64,000 bases of DNA from Elusimicrobiota bacterium (lineage in GTDB: Bacteria; Elusimicrobiota; Elusimicrobia; FEN-1173): positions 248,001 to 312,000 of the forward strand of contig JADJZR010000028.1 in the NCBI GenBank assembly GCA_016715645.1, in the 5' to 3' direction. Made by a program: the position numbers and the translations under genes. The notes beneath the pieces are model-generated. The model had not been told where the DNA came from, ran no database searches, and saw only the letters and a list, made by a program, of their open reading frames with translations. Position 1 is the first letter of the stretch, and every line of letters starts with the position of its first letter. Shown here one piece after another: positions 34,678 through 43,190 of the stretch.

Positions 34678-35754
34678 ATGTATAAGATTACGCCTATGAG
34701 AAAAAATAGGTTTGAAAAAAGGCTGGAAAATCTTCCCCAGGATATTCTGGTCAAAATTGCCCAGATCGACGAGTTAAAGGGCCAATGGATTTCTGGGGCC
34801 CAATTGGGGCCTCAGGTTCTGGGACGGCTGAAAAAGTCCGTTCTGGTGACCTCCACAGGGGCTTCCACCCGAATTGAAGGGGCTTCCCTTTCAGATCAGG
34901 ACATTGAGAAGCTTATGCGGGGCCTGTCTATTCAAAAATTCACAGACCGGGACAAACAAGAAGTTCGGGGCTATTACGAACTCCTCCAAAACGTTTTCGA
35001 AGCCTGGCAAACAATTCCTTTTTCAGAAGGTTCCATCAAACACTTCCACAAAGAACTTCTCAAATTTGTGGAAAAAGACAAACTTCATCGTGGAGACTAC
35101 AAGAAGTCGGAGAATAAGGTTGAAATGATCTCGGCAGAGGGGAAAGTCCGTGCCACTATTTTTGACCCCACCCCGGCCTATTTGACCCCCAACGAGATGC
35201 AAGAACTGGTCGAATGGACCCGCTCCACTTTAACGGACCGGAAATACCATCCATTATTGGTGATTGGAAATTTTATTGTTGAATTTCTGGCCATCCACCC
35301 TTTCCAAGACGGCAATGGCCGAATGTCGCGAATTTTAACCAATCTGCTCATGCTCCGGTCAGGTTATCTCCATGTCCCCTACGTTTCCCATGAAAAGTTC
35401 GTTGAAGACAATAAGTCCGATTACTACATCGCCCTTCGCCGAAGCCAAAAAACGTTCAAAACATACAAAGAGGATGTTTACCCCTGGTTAACCTTCTTTC
35501 TGGATGTTCTCTTAAGACAATCCAAAATGGCGGCCGACCTTCTTTCTGCGGAGGCTCTGGATAAACTGTTGTCCGGGAAGCAATTGATTGTGTGGAGCTA
35601 TATTCAGTCGGTCAAAGAAACCACTCCTCGGGAAATCATTCGCGCAACGAAGGTTCCGCGTCCAACGGTGAACCAGGTCCTTTACCGACTGTTGGTCCTT
35701 AAAAAGATCGAAAGGTTGGGGTTGGGACGGTCGACACGATATAAAAAAGTTTAA
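34678..35754 (+). CDS. Fic domain protein with N-terminal self-inhibitory motif
   Basis: 358 aa. The Fic motif HPFQDGNGR begins at H207. The (S/T)xxxE(G/N) inhibitory helix is seen as STRIEG (S63, E67), making this a class II Fic that is normally self-inhibited. The C-terminus has a winged-helix (IIRATKVPRPTVNQVLYRLLVLKKIERLG). Fic enzymes transfer AMP to target proteins. The gene stands alone between tRNA-Tyr and the MFS exporter, is less GC-rich than its neighbours, and next to a tRNA could be an acquired gene, although no integrase or att repeat is visible. Confidence 0.88.
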   Translation: MYKITPMRKNRFEKRLENLPQDILVKIAQIDELKGQWISGAQLGPQVLGRLKKSVLVTSTGASTRIEGASLSDQDIEKLMRGLSIQKFTDRDKQEVRGYYELLQNVFEAWQTIPFSEGSIKHFHKELLKFVEKDKLHRGDYKKSENKVEMISAEGKVRATIFDPTPAYLTPNEMQELVEWTRSTLTDRKYHPLLVIGNFIVEFLAIHPFQDGNGRMSRILTNLLMLRSGYLHVPYVSHEKFVEDNKSDYYIALRRSQKTFKTYKEDVYPWLTFFLDVLLRQSKMAADLLSAEALDKLLSGKQLIVWSYIQSVKETTPREIIRATKVPRPTVNQVLYRLLVLKKIERLGLGRSTRYKKV

Positions 35755-35906
35755 TACGGAGTGACTTTGCGCGCGGGAACGAAATTGAATATGTTATTAA
35801 GCAATTCTTATGGTTCGAGTTGTCTCGAGATGCTATCTAACACACCGTTAATAATTTGGCCCTAATCCTCGAAAGTGAACAACCCTGACGGTAGGCCCCC
35901 TGAAAT

Positions 35907-37157
35907 TTATCCGATCAATTTTTCGGGCCCCAAGAACGGCTCCCGGTTTTTCTTATAGAACCAAATTCCACCCGCCAGGCAACAGAGTCCGCCCAGCATC
36001 AGTGTGTTGGGGGCCCCGATTGTTTCGGTGAGCGATCCGGCCACCACACTGCCGATGGGGGCCGCTCCCAGCCAGGACATCACAAACAAACTCATCACGC
36101 GCCCGCGCTTGTCGTCGTCGACAATGGTTTGAATGTGGGTGTTGCTGGCGCCCATTTGGATCATAAACCCAAACCCTGCCACGACCAACAACAGCATCGA
36201 TACCCACAAAACCCGCGAAAAAGAAAAAGCGATAAGACCCAACCCGAAAATAACCGCCCCTCGGGGAATCCAGCGGGCCACCCCGGTGCTCGAGGGCCGA
36301 ACCGCCAGGGTTAACGCGCCCAGCAAAGCGCCGCACCCGCCGGCGGTCATTAAAAATCCCATGGTGTGGGGGCCGCCCTTTAACACTTTCCCGGCAAATA
36401 TCGGAACGATGGTCATGTAAGGGGCCCCCAACATGCTGGCCAGGGCCAACAGCGCCAGGATCGATCGAATCGGTCGGGAACGGTAAGCATACCGCCATCC
36501 TTCCCAGAGGGAATGAAGCACGCCCCGGGGGTGGGGTTTGGACGGGGCGGGCGGGCGAGTTCGCATGATCAACAATGCGCAGATGACGGCCAGGTAACTT
36601 AATCCGTCGATGAAAAAGCACCATCCCTCGCCCACCGCCGCGATTAAGAGTCCTCCGATGGTGGGGCCCACCAACCGCGCCAAATTGAACATGGACGAGT
36701 TGAGGGCGATGGCGTTGCCCAGGTCGTCTTTGTTTTCGATGAGGTCCACCACGAACGCTTGTCGGCCCGGCATATCGAAGGCATTCACCAAACCCTGAAC
36801 CGCTGACAGGAAAAGAAGGGCAGGCACCGTGGCTTGTTGGGTCAAGGCCAAAAAGGCCAGGGCCAACGATTGGAGCATGGACAGTGTTTGGGTGGCCACC
36901 AATAAACGGCGGCGGTCCCAGCGGTCCACGATAATACCCCCAAACGGGGTTACAAAAAAGGCCGGGAATTGATTCATGAACCCCACCAAACCCAACAAGA
37001 GGGCGGACCCGGTCAGGCGATACACCAGCCAGCTGGTGGCGGTGGACCCAATCCAAGACCCGATTAAGGAAACAATTTGACCGCCAAAAAATAGACGGTA
37101 GTTGGGATATCGAAAAGCACGGAACAAAAACGCTGTTTTGGTTGGGACGGAAGTCAT
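35907..37157 (-). CDS. MFS transporter (MFS_3/EntS-like exporter)
   Basis: 416 aa, 12 predicted membrane segments. Typical family blocks are FRYPNYRLFFGGQIVSLIGSWI, the loop motif GGIIVDRWDRRRLL, DMPGRQAFVVDL, and the mirrored DDDKRGRVMSL. This group exports drugs, siderophores or metabolites; the substrate is unknown. No SD or promoter is evident just upstream; instead the terminator after the tiny Cys-peptide gene lies 35 nt before the start, so expression may depend on read-through. The long alternative frame over the same bases is a shadow. Confidence 0.85.
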   Translation of the reverse strand: MTSVPTKTAFLFRAFRYPNYRLFFGGQIVSLIGSWIGSTATSWLVYRLTGSALLLGLVGFMNQFPAFFVTPFGGIIVDRWDRRRLLVATQTLSMLQSLALAFLALTQQATVPALLFLSAVQGLVNAFDMPGRQAFVVDLIENKDDLGNAIALNSSMFNLARLVGPTIGGLLIAAVGEGWCFFIDGLSYLAVICALLIMRTRPPAPSKPHPRGVLHSLWEGWRYAYRSRPIRSILALLALASMLGAPYMTIVPIFAGKVLKGGPHTMGFLMTAGGCGALLGALTLAVRPSSTGVARWIPRGAVIFGLGLIAFSFSRVLWVSMLLLVVAGFGFMIQMGASNTHIQTIVDDDKRGRVMSLFVMSWLGAAPIGSVVAGSLTETIGAPNTLMLGGLCCLAGGIWFYKKNREPFLGPEKLIG

Positions 37158-37185
37158 GGGGAAAAAAGGACGATCGACGGGGAAA

Positions 37186-37221
37186 TAAAAAGGGGGAATG
37201 AAGCTGTTCGTTCATTCCCCC
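37186..37221 (-). terminator. Intrinsic terminator after the tiny Cys-peptide gene
   Basis: On the minus strand an 11-bp perfect stem (37221-37211 with 37202-37192), an 8-nt loop and then TTTTTA. It could also act as an attenuator for the MFS gene downstream. Confidence 0.8.
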
Positions 37222-37230
37222 TTTTAAAGA

Positions 37231-37257
37231 CTAGCAACCACAGCCGGGACCGAACAT
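37231..37257 (-). CDS. Tiny Cys-containing peptide MFGPGCGC
   Basis: 8 codons plus TAG, far below usual gene-calling limits. Evidence that it is real: a perfect SD AAGGAGG (37271-37265) with a 7-nt spacer to the ATG, an ECF-type promoter upstream (37317-37293), and an intrinsic terminator just after it, so it forms a complete transcription unit of about 100 nt. The peptide ends GCGC with two Cys. It lies downstream of a SigR/RsrA-like pair. It may be a metal- or redox-active peptide, or a leader peptide whose translation controls the terminator before the MFS exporter. The function is unknown. Confidence 0.5.
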   Translation of the reverse strand: MFGPGCGC

Positions 37258-37292
37258 GGGCAAACCTCCTTGAATGAGTCGTTGTCTAATGG

Positions 37293-37317
37293 AACGCGCC
37301 ATTCGGAAAAAAGTTCC
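37293..37317 (-). promoter_or_regulatory. ECF-type promoter of the tiny Cys-peptide gene
   Basis: On the minus strand GGAAC (37317-37313), 16 nt, then CGTT (37296-37293). This matches the element in front of the ECF sigma gene itself. Predicted start is about 27 nt before the ATG. Confidence 0.5.
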
Positions 37318-37333
37318 AGGACATTTTAGCATT

Positions 37334-37585
37334 TTACGTCAGGTCTAGTAAGGCCTTTATACGGGCTCTCAACCGTTCCGGGCATTGGCACGGATCGCTC
37401 TTTTTCAAGCGCTCCAACAGTTTTTCCTCAAAATCGAATCGGTCCCCGCAGGGGGGGCAATCCGTAAGGTGGCGACGAATATCCGCTTGATCTTGAGGGG
37501 TTAACTCCCGCTGGTTGAGAAACTCATGGACCCGTTCGAGGGCTTCATTGCAGGGGTCCCAGTGTTTGGGGTCAAAGGGGTTCAT
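37334..37585 (-). CDS. Zinc-binding anti-sigma factor (RsrA/ChrR-like ZAS domain)
   Basis: 83 aa. The ZAS signature is complete: C12, then H39-x3-C43-x2-C46 (RRHLTDCPPCGDRF). Two further Cys occur as PCQC (C66, C68). Such proteins bind the partner ECF sigma factor and release it when the zinc-site thiols are oxidised. The ATG overlaps the sigma-gene stop by 4 nt (ATGA), the standard sigma/anti-sigma arrangement. The length and motif are closest to RsrA of the thiol-oxidative-stress system. Confidence 0.88.
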   Translation of the reverse strand: MNPFDPKHWDPCNEALERVHEFLNQRELTPQDQADIRRHLTDCPPCGDRFDFEEKLLERLKKSDPCQCPERLRARIKALLDLT

Positions 37586-38154
37586 GCGGGGACCAGTCCT
37601 AATTCAACGGCGTGCTGGTGAAGGGTGGTTTGCAACAGGGCCCGCCCCCGGGCTAGTCGGGAACGGACGGTTCCAATAGGCACGTCCAAGGCGCTCGCCA
37701 CTTCCTGGTAGGAAAGCCCTTCCAGGTCAAAAAGGACAACAGCGGTTCGATACTCTTCCGGCAAAAGGTCGAGGGCTTTACGAAAATCTTCGTTGGTGAA
37801 GCGGCCCATGACTTCTTTCGCCGGGTCAGGAGCCGAAGGCGCGCGGGAAGACAGTTTGTTGTAAAGGTGAAAATGATCTGCTTTTTCGTAGGCGTCCACC
37901 GAAACCTTTTCCGGTTCCCGTTTGTTTTTCCGGAAATGGGTGATGTAGGTGTTGGTGAGTATGCGATACATCCAGGCGCGGAGGTTGGTGCCCGGCTGAA
38001 ATTGGTCGATGCTTTTCCAAGCCCGGGCGAACGATTCGGCCACCACGTCTTCCGCCATGGACGGGTTGCGTGTCATACGCAGGGCCGCTCCATAGAGTTC
38101 ATCCAGAAGAGGGAGGGCCTTTTCCTTAAATTCAAGGCGGCGGTCATCGTTCAT
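37582..38154 (-). CDS. ECF sigma factor, SigR/RpoE-like
   Basis: 190 aa. Region 2 (LYGAALRMTRNPSMAEDVVAESFARAW and NLRAWMYRILTNTYITHFRK) and region 4 (ALDLLPEEYRTAVVLFDLEGLSYQEVASALDVPIGTVRSRLARGR) are intact. The NTYI-HFRK block and the partner anti-sigma point to the SigR-type (disulfide stress) subgroup. The ATG is preceded, on the same strand, by GGGAAC-N18-GTT ending 3 nt before the start, so it is probably autoregulated. Confidence 0.92.
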   Translation of the reverse strand: MNDDRRLEFKEKALPLLDELYGAALRMTRNPSMAEDVVAESFARAWKSIDQFQPGTNLRAWMYRILTNTYITHFRKNKREPEKVSVDAYEKADHFHLYNKLSSRAPSAPDPAKEVMGRFTNEDFRKALDLLPEEYRTAVVLFDLEGLSYQEVASALDVPIGTVRSRLARGRALLQTTLHQHAVELGLVPA

Positions 38155-38157
38155 AAG

Positions 38158-38184
38158 AACGCCGACAGACTGTTAAGAGTTCCC
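38158..38184 (-). promoter_or_regulatory. Autoregulatory ECF promoter
   Basis: On the minus strand GGGAAC (38184-38179), exactly 18 nt, then GTT (38160-38158). This is the published SigR consensus (GGGAAT-N18-GTT) except for one base. The ATG at 38154 begins 3 nt after GTT. Confidence 0.6.
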
Positions 38185-38244
38185 AGATTCACAATAAAAG
38201 ACTATCACTTCGCCCCGAGGTCCGCAATACATACAAAAAAGTAG

Positions 38245-38250
38245 TATATT
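38245..38250 (+). promoter_or_regulatory. -10 box of the YyaL-like gene
   Basis: TATATT; the predicted +1 near 38257 is 2 nt before the ATG at 38259. No clear -35 and no SD. Confidence 0.4.
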
Positions 38251-38258
38251 CAGGGTTT

Positions 38259-40361
38259 ATGAACCGGTTAGCGGGACAATCCAGTGTTTACCTTCTTCAA
38301 CACGCCCACAACCCTGTGGACTGGTTCCCGTGGGGCCCGGAAGCCTTTGAAAAGGCCCGGCGTGAAAACAAACCCCTCCTGATTTCAATTGGTTATTCCA
38401 CATGCCATTGGTGCCATGTGATGGAACGGGAATGTTTTGAAAATCCCGGCATTGCCGCGGTGATGAACGAAAACCTGGTGTCGGTGAAAGTGGACCGGGA
38501 AGAGCGGCCCGATGTGGATCGCCTTTATATGACCGCCGTTCAGGCCATCACGGGTCAAGGGGGGTGGCCCCTGAACGTGTTTGTGACTCCGGAGGGGAAG
38601 CCCATCATTGGCGGCACTTACTTTCCGCCGGAACCGCGCCAAGGCCGTCGAGCCTGGCCGGACGTGGTGGCCGCGATTGGCGCATCCTGGCGGGATCCCG
38701 AGGCTCGGGCAAGAATGGTGGCCCAGGGGGATGGGTTGACCCAGGCGGTTCGGGAATTTCTGACTCCCCCGCCAATCCTGGCGGAGCAAAAGGGAAGTTC
38801 ACCCCGAGCTTGTTTACAAGCTTTGGATTCTGTTTTTGACGAGGGTCATGGGGGATTTTCTTCCGCGCCGAAATTTCCCATGCCAACCAACCTCTATTTT
38901 TTGGCGCGGTTCGGTTACTTTCACCGGGAGACCCCCGACGGTTTGCGGGCGGAGAACATGGTTGTGACCACCCTTCGAAACATGGCTCGGGGGGGGATTT
39001 TTGATTCGGTGGGCGGCGGGTTTCACCGCTATTCCACCGACGAGCGATGGTTTTTGCCCCATTTCGAAAAAATGCTTTACGACAACGCCCAGCTGGCGGT
39101 GGCCTTTACGGAAGCCTATCAGCGGACAGGCGATCCGGTGTTCGCCGGCGTGGCCCAGAAAACCTTGGATTATCTCCTTCGGGACATGGCCCACCCGGAT
39201 GGCGGGTTCTATTCCGCTGAAGACGCCGATAGTTTACCGGCCCTGGACAGTCCTGAAAAAGCGGAAGGGGCTTTTTATATTTGGACGATGGGGGAAATCC
39301 GGTCGATATTGGGTGACGACGCCGAGCTTTTTGCCTTAAGATACGGAGTGAGGGGTGTGGGGAACGTGGAGGCGGACCCTTTCGGCGAATTCTCAGGCAA
39401 AAATGTCTTGTTTGAATCGGTCCCTATCGAAGAGGCGGCCCGGCAATGTGGTTTGGGGGCAGACGAGTGCGCGAAACGGCTTGAGCAGTGTCTGATCAAG
39501 TTACAGGTCGCCCGTGGTCGGCGGACCCGTCCCATTCGAGACGACAAAATATTGACATCGTGGAACGGGTTGGCCCTATCGGCGTTTGCCTTGGGGGCGA
39601 GGGTGTTTTCTCAACCCCGGTATCTCGAAGCGGCGCAAAAAACAGCTTCTTTTGTGAAAGACAATCTGTGGGACGGGTCCACCTTGTGGCGACGGTGGCG
39701 GTTGGGCCAAAAAGATGTTTCCGCGATGGCCGATGACCACTCTTTTTTGGCTCAGGGGTTGGTTGACCTCTACGAGGCTGACTATTCAACTCAATGGCTG
39801 GTTTGGGCGGAAAAACTGGTTGATTTGGCCTTACAACGGTTTCAGAACGTCCAAACCGGCGCGCTCTATTCAGCGCCCGCCGACCACGACCCGCTCCTAT
39901 TGTTACGGGCCCAGGAAGAAGGCGATAACGTGGAACCATCGGCCGCCAGTGTGCTGGCCGGGACGTTGATTCGGCTATCGCGGCTGTTGGGTCGGGACGA
40001 TTTCCAGTCTGCAGCGGACCGGATGATCCAGGCCCATTCGGCCGTCGGTAACGATCGATCTTTCCCGGTGTTGCAGTCAGCTCGGCTTCTGGCGGAAAGT
40101 CCAGCTCGGGTACTGGTAATTGTTGGACCAATGGACGATCCGCGCACGAATCAGTTAATTTCTGTGGCTCGCCGGGCCTTTTATCCTGACTTATCGATTA
40201 TCGTTGTGGATGGAGACCGATCCTTTTGGTCACAGCGGCAACCTCTCCTGGCTCAGAAAGGTCTTGTGGAAGGTAACCCAACGGCCTATCTTTGCCACGA
40301 TTTCACCTGCCAAAATCCCGCCACCGGCCCGAAAGCCCTGGCGAGACAGTTGGGAATATAG
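38259..40361 (+). CDS. YyaL/SSP411-type protein: thioredoxin domain fused to (alpha/alpha)6 barrel
   Basis: 700 aa, full length for DUF255 proteins. The N-terminal thioredoxin-like domain carries STCHWCHVME (C49, C52) and the hallmark HAHNPVDWFPWG. The C-terminal part is a six-hairpin glycosidase-like barrel (GGGFHRYSTDERWFLPHFEKM, YDNAQLAVAFTEAYQ, SAEDADS). The enzymatic role is unproven; relatives have been linked to redox and sugar epimerase functions. It is divergent from the redox-type ECF sigma operon and shares its upstream region. Confidence 0.9.
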   Translation: MNRLAGQSSVYLLQHAHNPVDWFPWGPEAFEKARRENKPLLISIGYSTCHWCHVMERECFENPGIAAVMNENLVSVKVDREERPDVDRLYMTAVQAITGQGGWPLNVFVTPEGKPIIGGTYFPPEPRQGRRAWPDVVAAIGASWRDPEARARMVAQGDGLTQAVREFLTPPPILAEQKGSSPRACLQALDSVFDEGHGGFSSAPKFPMPTNLYFLARFGYFHRETPDGLRAENMVVTTLRNMARGGIFDSVGGGFHRYSTDERWFLPHFEKMLYDNAQLAVAFTEAYQRTGDPVFAGVAQKTLDYLLRDMAHPDGGFYSAEDADSLPALDSPEKAEGAFYIWTMGEIRSILGDDAELFALRYGVRGVGNVEADPFGEFSGKNVLFESVPIEEAARQCGLGADECAKRLEQCLIKLQVARGRRTRPIRDDKILTSWNGLALSAFALGARVFSQPRYLEAAQKTASFVKDNLWDGSTLWRRWRLGQKDVSAMADDHSFLAQGLVDLYEADYSTQWLVWAEKLVDLALQRFQNVQTGALYSAPADHDPLLLLRAQEEGDNVEPSAASVLAGTLIRLSRLLGRDDFQSAADRMIQAHSAVGNDRSFPVLQSARLLAESPARVLVIVGPMDDPRTNQLISVARRAFYPDLSIIVVDGDRSFWSQRQPLLAQKGLVEGNPTAYLCHDFTCQNPATGPKALARQLGI

Positions 40362-40417
40362 TAGAGTTTGGTCGAATTTTTACCTGAATACCCCACAAAT
40401 TAAGGAGTCTCACTCGT

Positions 40418-43129
40418 ATGGCTAAGAAATACGTCTATTTTTTTGGTAACGGCAAGGCAGAAGGCAACGGCACTCAAAAGGACCTTTTGGGCGGCAAAGG
40501 CGCTGGGCTGGCCGGCATGTCGAGCGCGGGGGTGCCTGTTCCTCCCGGCTACACCATCACCACGGAAACCTGCCGGTACTACTACGCCAACGGCAAAAAG
40601 TTGCCTCCGGAGCTGGCGGGCCAGTCCAAAGAGGCCATGGCCAAACTTGAAAAAGCGCTCGGCAAAAAGTTTGGGTCGTCCACCGATCCTTTACTGGTCT
40701 CGGTGCGTTCCGGCGCAAAGTTTTCCATGCCGGGCATGATGGACACCATTTTGAACCTGGGCTTGAACGACGTGGCGGTTCTCGGTTTGGCCGAGAGAAC
40801 CGGCAACGATCGGTTCGCCTGGGACGCCTATCGCCGGTTTATCTCCATGTTCGGCAACGTGGTGTTGGAGATTGAGAAGAGCGCGTTCGAAAAAGTGTTG
40901 GAATCGGTTAAGGAGAAAAAGGGCGTTCATTTGGACACGGACTTGAACGTGAACGACTTGAAAGAAGTGGTGGACTTGCTCAAGAAACTGGTCAAAGACG
41001 AGACCGGCAAGGAGTTCCCCCAGGATCCCCTTAAACAATTGGAAGACGCCCGCAACGCCGTGTTCCGCAGTTGGAACAATCCCCGGGCCATCACCTATCG
41101 CCGGTTGAACAAAATTTCCGACGAAATCGGGACCGCCGTCAACGTCCAGGCCATGGTGTTCGGCAACATGGGCAACGATTCCGGCACCGGGGTGGGGTTC
41201 ACCCGCAACCCCAGCAACGGCGTTAAAGAGTTTTTTGGCGAATACCTAACCAACGCCCAAGGCGAAGACGTGGTGGCCGGTGTGCGAACCCCCAAACCCA
41301 TCAAGGAGTTGGAACGGGATATGCCCACAGTGTACAAACAACTTCGGGAGATCACCTCCAAGCTGGAAAAACACTACCGCGACATGCAGGATTTCGAATT
41401 CACCATTGAGCGGGGCACGCTGTTCATGCTCCAGACCCGAACCGGCAAACGGACCGGGATTGCCGCGGTTCAAGTGGCCGTGGACATGGTGAAAGAGAAG
41501 CTGATTTCCAAGGAAGAAGCGCTCATCCGCATTGAGCCGGACCAGTTGGCCCAACTGTTGGCCCCCGTCTTCGACGGAAAAGAAAAGACGGTGGCCGTCA
41601 AAGGCGGCCGTCTTTTGGCCAAGGGCATCGACGCCGGCCCCGGCGCCGCGACGGGCCGAGCCGCTTTCACGTCCGAACGGGCTGTGGAGATGGCCAAAAA
41701 AGGGCCTGTGGTTTTGGTTCGTCCGGAAACAAACCCGGACGACATCGAAGGGATGGTGGTGGCGGAAGGGATTTTAACCGCCATCGGCGGCCGAACGTCC
41801 CACGCGGCCGTGGTCGCCCGCGGGATGGGCAAACCCTGCGTGGTGGGTTGCGGGGTGCTGAAAATTGACGATGAAGCCGGCGTCTTGAATGTGGACGGTC
41901 ACACGGTGAAAGAAGGCGATTACCTGTCCATCGACGGTTTCACCGGCGAGGTGTTGCTGGGCCAGGTTCCCACGCTTCCGTCCGAAGTGGTGCGCGTTTT
42001 GCGCAACGAATTGCCCGCCAAAGAGTCGACGCTTTTTGCGTCCTTTAAGACGGTCATGGCCTGGGCGGACGCTTACCGAAAAATCAAGGTGCGCGCCAAC
42101 GCGGACATTCCGCGGGACGCGATCATGGCGCGGGCGCTCGGCGCTGAAGGCATTGGTTTGTGCCGAACCGAGCACATGTTTTTCGCGCCGGAACGGTTGC
42201 CGTTTATGCAAGAAATGATCTTGGCCGACACGGAAGAGGACCGCCGCAAGGCTTTGGATAAACTCTTGCCGTTCCAAAAAGAAGACTTCAAGGGGCTCTT
42301 GAAAGAAATGAAAGGGTTCGGCGTCACGGTTCGGACGTTGGATCCGCCCTTGCACGAGTTCTTGCCGAAAACCAAAGAAGACGCGGCGGTGCTGTCGCAA
42401 AAGATCGGCATCCCCACCGAAAAAATTATTCAGAAAACCCACGAACTTCACGAGTTCAATCCCATGTTGGGCCACCGGGGATGCCGGCTGGGGATCACCT
42501 ATCCGGAAATCACTGAAATGCAAGTGCGGGCCATTTTGTCGGCCGCCTGCGAGTTGAAGAAAGAAAAAGTGAACGTTCTGCCGGAAATCATGATCCCGCT
42601 GGTGGGCAACGTGAAAGAGTTGAAAGACCAAACCGCCATTGTTCGCCGCGTGGCCGACGAGGTGCAAAAAGAGTACGGCGTGAAAGTGAACTATCTGTTG
42701 GGCACCATGATCGAAGTGCCCCGGGCGGCGCTGACCTCGGCTGAAATTGCCCAGGAAGCCGAGTTCTTCTCGTTTGGAACCAACGACCTGACGCAAATGA
42801 CGTTGGGTTTCTCCCGGGACGACGCGGGCAAGTTCACGAAGGTCTATCTGGACAAAAAGATCTTCACAGACGACCCGTTCGCCACCTTGGACCAAACCGG
42901 CGTGGGCCGTTTAATGGACCTGTCTGTCCGTGAAGGCCGCAAAACCCGCAAGGATCTTAAGTGCGGCATTTGCGGTGAGCACGGGGGCGACGCGCCGTCC
43001 GTTAAGTTCTGTGCCCGAACCGGCCTGAACTATGTTTCGGCCAGTCCTTTCCGAGTCCCCGTGGCGCGCCTCGCGGCGGCCCAAGCGGTCATTGAGGACA
43101 AAACCGGAAAATCCTACACCTCCAAATAA
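40418..43129 (+). CDS. ppdK: Pyruvate, phosphate dikinase
   Basis: 903 aa, full length. N-terminal ATP-grasp domain (LLGGKGAGLAGMSSAGVPVPPG, SVRSGAKFSMPGMMDTILNLG), swivel domain with the phosphohistidine in GGRTSHAAVVARGMGKPCVVG, and the C-terminal TIM barrel with catalytic Cys near 853 (CGICGEHGGD). It interconverts pyruvate, ATP and phosphate with PEP, AMP and PPi. It has a good SD (AAGGAG) and its own strong terminator. A related dikinase-type ATP-binding module reappears inside the giant gene 21 kb downstream. Confidence 0.96.
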   Translation: MAKKYVYFFGNGKAEGNGTQKDLLGGKGAGLAGMSSAGVPVPPGYTITTETCRYYYANGKKLPPELAGQSKEAMAKLEKALGKKFGSSTDPLLVSVRSGAKFSMPGMMDTILNLGLNDVAVLGLAERTGNDRFAWDAYRRFISMFGNVVLEIEKSAFEKVLESVKEKKGVHLDTDLNVNDLKEVVDLLKKLVKDETGKEFPQDPLKQLEDARNAVFRSWNNPRAITYRRLNKISDEIGTAVNVQAMVFGNMGNDSGTGVGFTRNPSNGVKEFFGEYLTNAQGEDVVAGVRTPKPIKELERDMPTVYKQLREITSKLEKHYRDMQDFEFTIERGTLFMLQTRTGKRTGIAAVQVAVDMVKEKLISKEEALIRIEPDQLAQLLAPVFDGKEKTVAVKGGRLLAKGIDAGPGAATGRAAFTSERAVEMAKKGPVVLVRPETNPDDIEGMVVAEGILTAIGGRTSHAAVVARGMGKPCVVGCGVLKIDDEAGVLNVDGHTVKEGDYLSIDGFTGEVLLGQVPTLPSEVVRVLRNELPAKESTLFASFKTVMAWADAYRKIKVRANADIPRDAIMARALGAEGIGLCRTEHMFFAPERLPFMQEMILADTEEDRRKALDKLLPFQKEDFKGLLKEMKGFGVTVRTLDPPLHEFLPKTKEDAAVLSQKIGIPTEKIIQKTHELHEFNPMLGHRGCRLGITYPEITEMQVRAILSAACELKKEKVNVLPEIMIPLVGNVKELKDQTAIVRRVADEVQKEYGVKVNYLLGTMIEVPRAALTSAEIAQEAEFFSFGTNDLTQMTLGFSRDDAGKFTKVYLDKKIFTDDPFATLDQTGVGRLMDLSVREGRKTRKDLKCGICGEHGGDAPSVKFCARTGLNYVSASPFRVPVARLAAAQAVIEDKTGKSYTSK

Positions 43130-43150
43130 CCGGTTCGCTTCATTATCCAA

Positions 43151-43188
43151 CCCGGGGGTCTCCCTAACAGGGCGACCCCCGGGTTTTT
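43151..43188 (+). terminator. Intrinsic terminator of ppdK
   Basis: Perfect 10-bp GC-rich stem (43151-43160 with 43174-43183), a 13-nt loop and a T5 run (43184-43188), 21 nt after the ppdK stop. Confidence 0.9.
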
Positions 43189-43190
43189 AT

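Noticed and set aside
34518..35906. Genomic island at tRNA-Tyr carrying the Fic gene
   Set aside because: No integrase, no repeat of the tRNA 3' end and no plasmid or phage genes; only the lower GC of the Fic gene hints at transfer.
35953..37215. 420-codon open frame on the minus strand over the MFS gene
   Set aside because: It lies on the same strand as the MFS frame, shifted by one base, with no family-like motifs and a Pro/Gly/Arg-rich composition typical of shadow frames in GC-rich genes.
41774..42895. 373-codon open frame antisense to ppdK
   Set aside because: Shadow of the strong codon bias of ppdK; the Phe/His/Arg-rich product shows no recognisable domain.
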